Assembly (NCBI GenBank): GCA_905221605.1
Contig: CAJNDS010000395.1
Span: 1 to 64,000, forward strand
DNA from: Symbiodinium natans
Taxonomy: Eukaryota; Sar; Dinophyceae; Suessiales; Symbiodiniaceae
DNA length: 64,000 nt
Direction of reading: 5' to 3'
In this document: positions 45,201 through 57,200 of the stretch, in pieces
How positions within the stretch are numbered: position 1 is the stretch's first letter
Layout: every line of letters starts with the position of its first letter
Program-made: the position numbers and the translations under genes
The notes under the pieces: generated by a model
What the model saw: the letters and a program-made list of their open reading frames with translations, nothing else
Told to the model about the DNA's origin: nothing
Databases searched by the model: none

Positions 45201-48200
45201 CAGCGGTTCCTCAGGCGGGTCGAAGTTGATGACCATCATGATGTCCTGAAGAAACCCTCATGTGCCGACTCCAGCGCAAGGAGGCCCTTAACATCCCTGG
45301 ACAATCTCGGAGCACTCCTGACGAATGTTGAAGAGGCTGTGAAAAAACTCCAAGGATTGCCAAGGATACTCTGAATGAAGCTGCGTCCGGAGACTTCTCA
45401 TCTGTGAGACTGTGCTACTAACGCAAGCAAAAGGGGGAAGTCCTTGATGTCCAGTCCTCGCCCGGCAACGCTTGTGGCCACCTGAGCACGCAGCCGCCGA
45501 CATCCGCAAGAAAACACACAGGATCTCCGCAAGGGCTCCGAACAACAACAGGGATTTGAAGAAGTCTACCTCCCAAATTCCTAGTGTCCAGTCTTTGCAT
45601 GGTATGCACCTAGTTCCGTGAAGCATACGTGGAGGTTCGTCCTGGGGTGATGGCCATGATCGAGGAGTCCCCATTGCGAAAGCGATGCATGGCCTTGGCC
45701 GCATAAACAAAATTCCGAGGTCAGAGGGGGCAGGATCAGTTGAGGGGCTTCTGTGCACTTGAGACAAATTGCTGGTGCATTCTGTCGTGCTAAATAACGC
45801 ACAACCCCCAAACCCTTCAAGACTGGCACATACATTACCCAAATGCCCACTCAGACACCATCAGTTCGCAAGGTTCAAGAACATGGTGCTTGAGCCTTTC
45901 GCCGTGGTTGAGATGATCGACCGCGCAGCTCTGACAATCATTGGGGTGAAAAAATGGTACTTGCCGTGCCACAGTAGCCGCAATCGCTGACTTCGTGCGC
46001 AGCCAGATACCCGTACCAGTGTACTATCCGCAGGCATGGCCGAAACTATACATGTCAATGTCAAGCAGTTTGTCTGCACCCATGGCCCAGACTGCTTCTC
46101 GCTCGCTTTGCTTCTTGTAGCCGTGCAGGGTCTCTACCTCATTGCGCAAGAGCTTGCCAACGAGTGAAATGCTGTTGTCCTGGAAGGAGCATCACGGCCG
46201 CCTCTGCGGAAAAGGCAAAAGTCTGAGGGTTGCACTGAGATGCCAAGCGCTGCCTTACAGAGATTGAACCAGTAGAATCCCGGAGCACATCAGCTCACCC
46301 TGCATGTTGTCCCCCAAGTATTACGCTTTGTAGGGTTTAGGGATTTCAGGGCTTGTTTTGAAACATGCATGCCTACTGGATGACGGCTCCCTTGGCATGC
46401 GACGCCCCGCCTTGATTTTCTTTGCCAAGGCGTCGCACTCGTCATGGTCAAAGGCAAAAACCAACACCTTCCGATGGCAAGCCAAGCAATGCGACGGACC
46501 CGGCCCACAATATCTTAACTTTGGGATGTTCCCCCTTAGACTAACAGTCCCTAAAAGGGATTCTATAGTAGGGGGTACTATACTCCCGATCAAGGACTGC
46601 TAGTAGACGGGGGAACATCCCAACCACAATTCAGGAAAGCAAGCCCAACACCCTGAGCCGCATCCATTGAGAGCCACTGGCATCGGACAAACCCATTTGC
46701 CCCCACTCCTTGCCTTTCCAGGAGACTTGACGTGCGAGTTGTACCTGCAAACACAGCATGGAGAAAGGCTTCATCCCGTAACCATACAAAAAGATCAAAA
46801 GTGAACTCTTGATTTACAATGCAAAAAATGGAAACGCCGAGCTGCACTTTTCGCAAAGTGCTTTTGAGCGCTCCTTCCTTGTCAAACTCGTCCTTCACCT
46901 CAGAGAGTTTCTAAGTGAGGGGGTCCACCTTTTGCAGGGTGCGCATTACAATCATGCACAATGCAATCCCCGCGAAAAAAGGGCCCTTGTTCAGAACGAT
47001 CCCCACCTTGCCTGAAGGCTGCTAGCCCATCCCTTCTTTGAGTCTCTGCCTTCTATCCTGACCTGAAATAGAAATACCAAATTTTAAAAAACAGTGGTAG
47101 GATTTCAGCCTCCAGGAACTGAACAGCCTGAACAGCAGATGCGTCAAGTCGCACCCTGAACCCGAACCCGAACCCGAAACCTCAAACAGCCCCCAAACCC
47201 TGTAGGAGATCCCAAGCCCCGTTCTGCAGCTCATGAGGCCGCGGCAATGATGACTTCTTGCCTGACGTCCTTATTCGCACGAAGTGGATCCTGGAGCACC
47301 AAGTAGGGTTAATTCGGGCAGTAGCAGTTACAGGCAAGCCTTTCTAAGGGTTTTAGGGTCTTGGGCTTTAGGGTCTTGAGGTTTAAGGGGTTCTATGGCT
47401 CAGGGTTGCCGGACCCAGCCCGGGTGATACCTGCTGAGTGCTCTACATTATGGGCATTGTCTTCTTGGGGTCCTTATTCTACGGCGGCCACCTTATTTAG
47501 GGTACCCTAAAGAAGGGACCATTTTCCACGGCCCGTCCTTCATGCCGACCCTCACTTCAACAGCATGCCGGCCTTTGCACAGGCAAGGGTGGAGGTTGGG
47601 GTGTTCCCCCTTGTACTGACTTACTGACAGTCCTTCATAGGGATTAAAATAGAGGGTGCTATAAGCCCTTTGAAGGACTGTTAGTATGAGGGGGGAACAT
47701 CCCAAGGTGGAGGCCGCAAGAGTCGCGAAACCCCTCTCACGAACGCTCTAATTCGCCTGTTGTTGAGAAGCGTCTGGAGCAAGCAGACCCGGATCGGGCC
47801 TCCCAACCCCCTACCCCCCCACCCCCTTACCCCTCTTTCCTCCTTTCCTGTCTTGGGGCCGGTCCGGCTGCCGAGGCAGCGACCCCCAAGTATCCAAGAA
47901 TCAAGCAGCGCCACTTCAATGAACGAACCCTGCCCCCTATGGAGATACGTAAGGATTTTCGCGAAACGTTCCTGTAACTTCCTGCGGCCCTGGCTGATCC
48001 ATGTAGCCAGATCGCTGACCTTGTTTCAGTGTGGGGGAGTGTGGCGCGGGAGGGTTCTCATCCAGACCATAGGCCATTTGGCACCCTGAAGCATATGAGG
48101 CATGTCAGGAAATAGACCCCACAAATGGTCCACAACTTAGATGAAGCTGCAAAGTCACAAGTAATTTGGGCACAGGCCGCTTAATTCGTTATAGCAGCTG

Positions 48201-51200
48201 AAGTCGGTATCACTCTCATGAGATCGGTGCATCATCTGCAAAGGTGGCGGAGAAGAGCATCGTCTGCCGTCGCCTAGGACGTGGTAGGACGTGGTCTGCG
48301 CTCAACTTGGGTGTGCAGGTGTGCGGCGGCTGTTCAGAGTGCAGGATTCGACTTCAGGGTCAGCGCACTTTCCATCTGTGTATGCTGGAGCCATTGTGGC
48401 CCTGTGGCATGAACGACCCCACAACACTGACCACAAGACGGTGTCACACATGTCAGTGCTTCGGCAGCCGAGAGCTGCGGTGCAGTATCCCTCGGGCCAC
48501 GTGGCGGCGCGTATGTATGTATGTATGTACGTACGTATGTATACATATATATATATATATATATTATCCATCATTCCCTGCCCGTCTGCGATGACCAAGC
48601 ATCTAGCGGCGTCTCCACATCGCAGGTGATTTTGCGGATGTTTGCGTCAAGTCCTGAATGGATGGGGCGAAGCTGGGGGTCAAACAAACGCATACGCATG
48701 CAGTAGCATGGAGTTGACCGTCTATTGACAAAAAGGCATGGTTGAAGGATGCAAAGCGGCACCTATCAGCATGTACTTCGAGCAACTCAACTGCTACTCC
48801 AACAGAACTCCTGAAAGCAGACCAGGAGTCAGAGCTACAGAGCTACTTTCAAGGAGGTCTGAGTGTCTGCATGATGTGCAAGTCCCCATCGACGCCTTCG
48901 CCAATCATGGCATCAGCCTGCAGGAAAGGTGGCTCGAAGTTACCATCTAGAAAGTCATGTGTCGTACTGTGTTCGGCTATGCTAGCCGACTTTACATTCC
49001 ATTCGTTATAGACGAATTCGATGTAAACTCTTCTCAGAACAAGCAGGGGTTTGAACACTGCCAACCTCAACCCAAAGGGACCTATGGGTATCCTGATGAT
49101 GGCCATTGTTGCCAAACTTCCCGAGGCAATACGACGATCCTTTTGAGTCCAGGATGGTGATCTGTGCAAAGCTGCATCTCCCAAGTGGAGGTGAACCTGA
49201 CTATACACTGTACATAAGCACACCTCTACAGGAGCTGCCCTGAGCTCATCACCGTGGCAGGCGGTGCTTGTTGCAGAAGTCGTGATTGGCCCTGGACAAG
49301 AAGGCCAAGGCCTTCTGCCCATTCGGCCCGCCGTCCGCAAGCGCTGCGCGCCACAAGCCCCAGAATTCAGGCTTGGATAGGCCATGCACGTGCGAGGAGC
49401 AGAGATCAGAGTACTGGCCCAGGTCCGCTACGACAGCACGAGCACGTGTCATCTCTGTGCCCTCCCGTTGCCACTCCCGCATCTTCTCCTGGACCCTGCC
49501 GAGGTAGATGCCCATGCGCCCCTTCACGGCAAGCGCCCGCAGCGTGTCGCCATCCGTGACGTTGCCAAGCGGCTGCTCCAGGTCTCCCCCTACCTCCTTC
49601 AAGCGTCGGCTATGTGAGTTGCCGTACAGATACGCCTGCGCGGCCATGGTGGCGAGGGTGCGCTGCAGCTGTAGATGTGTGGTTCCCAAGCACTCCAACA
49701 GAGACTGGCTTGATTGGTCCGCCTTTAGATGAGCCACCACGTCCTCATACGCCCAGGGACCCGCCTCCATGTCCTGCTCAAGCTTCGCCCAACCTCCCTG
49801 ACGATGGGCCAGGCAGGCATGCAGCTGGCGAACGAAGTGCAGCGCCGGCACGTAACGCAACACGGCGTCCAACACCCAGCTCTGGAAGTCGAAGGCGGCG
49901 GCGCCGGTGTCCAGGTCGTAGTCGGCACAGCAGTCCGCCGCCACCACCTCCACACCGCGGGTTCAGATCAGTTTCAAACGAGGCTATACGAGGCTCACAG
50001 CTACCTGGTCGGACCTCGTACAGGGGCTCTGCCTCGCCCAGGGCTGCGCAGGTAGGCGCCGACTCGGCGGTGATGCCCAAGAACGCGCGGACCCTGCTCT
50101 CGGCCTTCACTCCCGCCTCAGGCTGCGAGTCGCGAGAGCTGCCCCGCAAACTTTCAAGACAGCATAGACCTGCGGCCGTGCCTTGACGTCGTCGTGCGCC
50201 TTCCGCGCGCAAACCTGATCCAGAGAACAATGTGCAGGCAAACACTACCAGTGGGCGCACTAGCCACACATCATGACATTCATGACCACGGGATGCCGCT
50301 TGGCATCTGCTTGACAGCCATGAATCACCACCCTTCCGCTGGCAGGCCTCGTTGAGGAGCATCAGAACCGGCACGGGGTCTAGGCAGCCCTTCCCCACAT
50401 CCTGAAGTCGGGAAGCGAAAAAAGAGTGTGGCTGAGGGCTGTACCCGCTAGACACTTGACGGTGCGAAACTAGGCCGGGCATAGCCACACTTGCGCAGAC
50501 TTCGGAACACAGGTACTTCCCGGCTTACATGTCAGCTGCTGCGAGAAGTCGTGTTGCTTTCAGTCTTCACTCCCCACATCCGCTTGAGATTCAAACATAC
50601 TCGTGGCCCAGTGTCAGCGGCGGCTAAGGCCAGCAGCAGCTTTACTGGGTGCTCCACCCCGTCGGCGGTGGTGAGGTCCTCCAAAATATTTGGGCAGAGG
50701 CAGGGTTGGGTCAGCTGGGTCTCTTATGCCTTGTGCTTGTGTCACGTGCCTCCCAGTTCTCCATCTTGCTGCAGAGGTCCGCCATCTCGTCAAGCTGCCA
50801 GATCTTCCTGGCGGAGTAGCAGATGCGGAGGAGTAGCTGGATGCGTGCCTCAGTAAAGGGTGGAGGCGCCACCAGGGCCGCCTCCTGTACGGGCAGCCCG
50901 TCCCACTCGCGCTGCACGGGCTGAGCGGCTGCAAGGAGTGCATGGGCATGGAGGGCAATGCGCATGAGGTTGCCGGTGTACATGTGAAGGTCCCGACACA
51001 GCACAACGGATGTGTAAGTCTCACGTAGCAGCACACTGTTCACCACAATGCGGCTGGCTTGTGGGAAATCGGGGTCCACCAGCACCAACAAGTCCTCGAT
51101 CGGCTTCCCGCCCTCTGGAGGGGTCAGCTCCTGCTCACTCTGGAGAGCGCAGAGCAGGGACGCCGTGTCTGCCAAGGTACTGTGCACGTTCGCGACCTCC

Positions 51201-54200
51201 ATGGCAAAGGGGTTCATCTGAGTAGCGTCCCTGCGGCGGACCTCTATTGGATATCCCAAGCTGCCCACAAACATCAAGAGCTCGTACCCGGAGCCGCACA
51301 AGTGGCCTGCATCTGCAACTGTCCTCCACTCGCTGAGCTGCTGTCCTGGAGTGTTTAAAGACAGATACGACTGGCGGGCTCCCAGCAATGTCTGCAAGTG
51401 CTCCATGACTTGGCCATCTAGCAATGCGTCCGTGCTGGGAGACACCTCCCCCCTGCAGAGCGAGGCTGCTTCCGAGCTTCCGGAACTTCCGGAAGCTTCC
51501 AGGCATTCCTGCAGGCGCTGTCGCATGGTCTCCGGGAGTGCAGAGATCTTCGCACGCAGGTCCCGTCGGAGAGCGGCCGGCAGCTTCGCGCCCTGTGCGC
51601 ACATGTCCTCCACAAGCCCAGAAACGCTGCCCTGGACACCGCCGCCACGTTGGGCAGCACGCTTCAGAGCCTGAAGGACAGAGCCCTGCACACATTCACG
51701 CACACACACACACATCCTTTCCTTTACTTCTCTTCCCCTTCCCTTCGCTTCTCATTCCCTTCCCTTCCTTTCCGTCCCTCATTTCCTTCCCTTCCTTTCC
51801 TTCTGCTTGTTTTTGCTTTGTGTCTTTCTTTTTTTTCTCTGCCTCTTTCTCTTTCTCAGTATATTCCTCTTTCTCTTACTCTTTCATCTTTTCTCTTTTA
51901 TCTTTTCTCTTGTCTCTTCTCTCTTTCCTCTTTCCTCCTTTCTCTTTTATCTTTCCTCTTTCTCTTTCTTTTCTCTTTATCCTTCTCGCTCGCCCTCCCT
52001 CCCTCACTCCCTCCTTCCCTCTCTCTGCCATGCCTTCCCAGCGTACTTGGAAGACTTGCCGGTCAAGAAGGCCGCCTGCTCAGCGGAGTTGTTGACTCGG
52101 AAGGCTTCGAGCTCGGTCAGGTGGTTGCGCAGCTCGCGGGCGTGATGCAGCAGGCGTGTGGAGCTCTTGTGCTGGGCAACGCGCTGCTGAGGGGACACGC
52201 CTGCCAGACGAAAGGTCGCCCCTTCACTCTGCTGCTCACACTTCCGCTCGATAGCCGACACCCACTGGTCAAGCTGTTCCACGGCTGCGCGGGCAAGGCC
52301 CTCGGCCTGGCCGGCAACTCGTGCGACACGGGCACGCGACAGCAAGGGCTGCAACGCAGAGCTGGCAAACTCGACGTCAAACACGTTCATGGGCAAACAG
52401 GGGACAGGCAGGCCGTCGATGCTGAGTTCCAGGGCCTTGGCGCTTTGAGCCGCGGTCTTCACGACGAAGAACTGCTCGCCGCTGCCCGACATGAAGGTCA
52501 CCTCCTGAACCGGTTCGGCGCCCAGCGATGTCACGAACCCAGCGGGGCCTGTCAGCTGGGCCTTTACCTGAACAGTTCTGCAGGAATCCAGCCTACAGCC
52601 CTAGAAAGCGTCTACAAGCTTTGCTCCTGCTCCTGCACTGCATGATCGTCTTCCTGCACTCTGCTGATGTGACACCATAACCATGCACTAGCGCTGCAAA
52701 GCATGTACAACAATGTGCCACATTCCAGTGCGGCCGGTGCTCCAGGCTTCCCCTCAGGGAAGAGAGGCCTTCCGTGAGCTCGACCAACACCTCGCTCATC
52801 TTGGCGGCGCTGGATGCAAAGTAGATCGGCTCCAACGACTCCAGAGGAACCGTCTCCAGGCTTCGCTTCAGCAACATGCCTCGAGAGATTCTGGGAGGCT
52901 CTGAGAGAGCTGTAGTGGTTTGTATGAAGTGTTGGGTTGGGGTCGGAGGGGAACAAGCATACGCTCTCTTGCTTGCTTGGCAGCGCTAGCGTTGCACACC
53001 CCCCTTAAAATCCCTCTGACCTGAACCTTTAAGGCCAAGAGGCCCATGGAGGTGTCCGACGAGGACGTAACACCCACGACGACTACGGAGAGGCGGAGCC
53101 GTGGCAGATCATTTCGAAGGGCTTCTCCAAGTTGAGGCAGGCCCGTGGAGGGGTGTGGGCCCACATTGTGCGCCCCATCGCTCAGCAAGATCAGTACGTG
53201 GTGGGTCGTGCCCCCATTGATGGCTTCTTGCTTTCGCACTTCCATCAGAGCAGTCTGGATGCCTGCGGTGATGTTCGTCTGACCCTGCCTTGGTAGCGAG
53301 GCCGCCTGCATGGATGAAGCCGTCGTGAAGTTGCCGATGTGGGTGGCTTCGTTGGAGAAGACGGTCAGCGAGCTGGGCTCCGTGGCCGAGGATACAAGCC
53401 GTGCAAAGCAACTCTGAGCATTCCGAGTGTTGCTGCCCATGCTTCCACTGTTGTCCAGCACGAAGTGCATGCTCGTGGGCGTGGGCTGCTGCTGGGCAGG
53501 GTGCTCCGAATGCAGCCTGATGTCCAGGGCGCAGGTGTCCTCGTCAATGGCAACGCTGCGGCACGTGGCCAAGGCCGCCAAGGCCGAGGCCGGTTCGGAG
53601 CCACATGATTGCGCCATTTTTCAGGAGCTCAAGAACCCCACAAAAATGTCTGAGGAACGGCTGCAGAAGTTTCAACCACAACGTCGTTGCACGTCCTTTG
53701 CCAGGTGAAATTTCACCTGGGAGGTACAAGGACAAGCAGGGCAAAAACGAGTACCGTTGCTCATACTGCCCCGACCAGGCCGGAGTGTCCCTTAGTCATT
53801 CTCAACCCTGTTGACTAGTTGGTGAGGCGGGCATGTGGGGTGAAGCCTGAGGCAGGAAAGCGTGGGCAGCTCGTGGGATATGATTGATCAGGAGGCTCAG
53901 CTGTGGCTCAAGCCTTTGAACTCTCCTTCGGCTCAACGTTGCACAACTAGCATGCTTGAAGTCGTGGCTTTAGCATCAGAGGTGCTCACACAAGGAAGGC
54001 CTGTATCTCTATACTTCTCTGTGTATAACATGTACACACTTCCTTGCATTATTTGTTTCGTAATTCGAAGCTGTCAGCCTCATCAAGGATGAGGAAGCGC
54101 ACATTTCTGACGCCGAACCTTGGCCCAGGACACAGTGAACATGAGGCCAGGGCAGGGCTTGTAACGGGGCATTCCAACCAGAGTCGCTTCTTCCTGGCAC

Positions 54201-57200
54201 CGACACCGAGCCGAATTTCAAGATCATTCGCCCAAACGCCCTTGGACCACCAAACCAATCTTCAACCCTGTCAGCCTTCCCAAAGCCTGTAGGAATTCTG
54301 AAAGACCCCAGCCCCTAGAAACCCCAACGCCTGAAACGCCCAAAAGCGATGTCGGCTTTGAAGGCTGCTGCCAGTGCTTTTCATTCTCGATGAAATCAAT
54401 CAGCCGTCCAACTGTGCCGACCTTCGGAAGCTTCGGACGGGAACACGAGGAACTTGTCATCTATGAACCCATGGACATGCTTGATGAGGAACCTTCATAC
54501 ATACATATATATATATATATACATATAATCATATATATGTATATGTATATAACAACTATATATATATGTATACATATATATATATGTATATATCCCTAAA
54601 CCCCTGGAGCTGCGGAAAGGAGCCTGGGCCTCAGGGCGTGAGATCTCTAGAGTGTCGCCATGGGTCCCGCAGCAGCTGGGCTCCAGGCCACACATTCCGG
54701 CCGCTCCCGCAGCCGGCCGAGCCTGCACTGAGCGCTGAGAGGGTCAGGTTCAGGTGTGTGGCTCCAATCATAATACTGATAATAATACTCATAATAGTAG
54801 TAATAATAATTAATAATAATTTGATATTCAATAATGATAATAATTATCATAGTAATAACAATAAAAAAAAACAATGATGCCTGCAACAGTCTAAGGCTTA
54901 GGGTTGCTAGGCTTCGGAGAAGCTGAAGGCTCCGGAGGGCAAGTTGATAAGGATCCGAATTTGTGGCAAGCTGCAAAGCTCCATGGCCTTCCGCTGACCC
55001 TATCTACGCCGCGCCGATGCAAATTCGTTCGGGTTCCGCGAAGGTTTAATTGCAGCCGCCCAAGAAACTCCAGAAATCCTCTACTGGTAAGAGGGTCTAG
55101 GAGTTGGGGAGTTTTTGTCTCCAGCAAGATTCATGTAGGGAATATTGCAACCATTTGTTTGGGTTGCGGGGTCCTACGACTTGCACTCACAAAATGCTCA
55201 CGAAGAACGCTCCCATTCTTGCGCAGCATCGCAGTAAAGTCACAACCACGGGCAATCTTAGCACCCGACGTTTCTCGCCGCGTTCCTTCGCCGCCGTAGC
55301 CTCATCTCAAGGTGCAGGCACCAATGTTGAGAGGCAGCGTACGACGTACAGTTGCACTCCATTGTGGACGGCGGACAACATCAACACACAGTAGCTGCAC
55401 TGCAAGTTGACTTGTGTCCTGCCTTGTCTATGACGAGGCTTCTGGTGGGAATGGTGTGGGATTGGGAATGAATATCACACCCATGCTGGACATGAAGAGC
55501 CCCTGAAAGAGAAAGCAACCGCAAGCCCTAACAGATCCTGGAAGTACCTCCGTACTGGTACAGTATCAACGGCGAAGGTCGAAACAGGACAGCACTTCGT
55601 CATTTTTAACCCTAAACCCTAAAGCCTAAACCCTGATCAGGGAGCTGCCTAGCTCAGCAAGACGTGTGACTCTCGTCAAGGCATCTGAGCAAGCGACAGG
55701 CTAGGGTGACGATGCCAGTGCTCGCCGTGAAACGCCGCGCCTGACGCTGTACTAGTTCATGGTTGGGAGAATATTAAAATTTATTTGTTTTTCCTTATTG
55801 GGTTTAAGTACCCTTAAAAAATTTAGAATGGTACCCAACTATGACAAAGTGCAGATGTCTAGATCAGAGCTCCCTGATTCCACGCTCCATCGAGGTATTT
55901 CACAGCACGAGGGGAAATCTGGTAGGATGTCGGGTCCCTGTTTGGGTTCTTGCTACGGCCTTCATATTTAGGGTTCCCAAGAGAGACCATATTTCCGAGA
56001 GCTGACCTTGAAGAGCTACGCCCAAGACCTGCCTACACTAAACCCTAAACCCTAAACCCTTAACCCTAAACCCTAAACCCTAAACCCTAAACCCACAAAG
56101 CCCATCGCAGACACAGACGCTGCGGCCTCTGTTTCGATCTGGGCCTGCGCGAAGGGAAGGCTTCAACGATTCTTGGAGAACATTCGCAATTTGGGATGTT
56201 CCCCGGCATAGTATAAATCCTTAGTAGGGATGAAATATAGTAGGGGGTAGTATAATCCCTATTCAGGATACTCCAAGTCCTTCATAGGGGTTGTTTGGTA
56301 GGGGGGGTACTATGATCCCCATGAAGGACTGTTAGTATAAGGGAGAACATCCCAAGTCGCAATGTTTGACAGCCATTTCGGTCCATTCCTGTGACATGAG
56401 ACAGCCTTTCAGGAATGAGCTGATCCGTTGGCTCCGCTGTCTCATGATGCCCCGCTGGGAGCAATATGGTCTCCAACAAGAACACAGGGCCAGAACTCCA
56501 ATGGCCAATGAAAGGCAGCAACGTCCAATGAATACATTGCTGTATGACATGCCTGCACGGAACGGGAAGCCTCCCCGCGCCCCAACCCCAGCAAGGCACC
56601 CCCCCCCCCAAGCACACGATGGGTTGCCCAAGATATCCCAAGCAAAGTCTGCAAGACAGGCCTTAAACCCTAAGACCCTAGAGACCCTAAACCCTAAACC
56701 CTAAGGAGCTTGCATCCCTGCTACTGTAAGAGGCCGGCTGCCAGCTCCCGCGAGGGTGCCAAGATCAGCACCTGTCCAGTCGGAGTCTTGCATCCTGCAA
56801 ATCTACACCATCTTACCTGAACCTCTACGCATACACAGGCGCATCAGCATATGCAGCACGCCTCAATCAGAGGGCTCAACTAATTGAAGTAGTAGTCAGC
56901 GTTGGGAGGACAAAGAAACAAACGCCGCAAATGCATTTAAACAAAACGAGATTCAAACACATTTGGGGGCTCTTACGCCTTGGTGCAACCATGTACAACA
57001 CCCCCTTACAGCACTGTCGCCCACGCAGCCTCTGGGGAGTATGCCCCCGGACCGGCAGCTTGCTTCTGCATCTGCACCTGGGGCGAGCGGTGGTTCGCAG
57101 AGAAGGACAGAGACCCATCATATTCAGACAACTGCTCACATGTAGTTGTAGTTTGCAGCCTCATGCAGGGCATTGGCTGGATAGGGCTCGGTCCGGGAGA

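Noticed and set aside
45210-46623. Two separate helicase genes instead of one
   Set aside because: Each motif is found once, order is colinear, and junction phases and residue spacing (seven residues between INFD and YVHR) fit a single protein. Not fully excluded without cDNA.
47935-48040. Helicase motif III (SAT) in a frame reading [16 protein letters not shown]
   Set aside because: Only ATW agrees with SATW-type motifs, and no clear splice boundaries support the exon; left as unresolved.
51650-52645. Long plus-strand frame of 331 codons rich in Phe, Leu and Ser
   Set aside because: It is produced by the CTTTC/CCTTC polypyrimidine tract and by antisense of vWA-gene exons.
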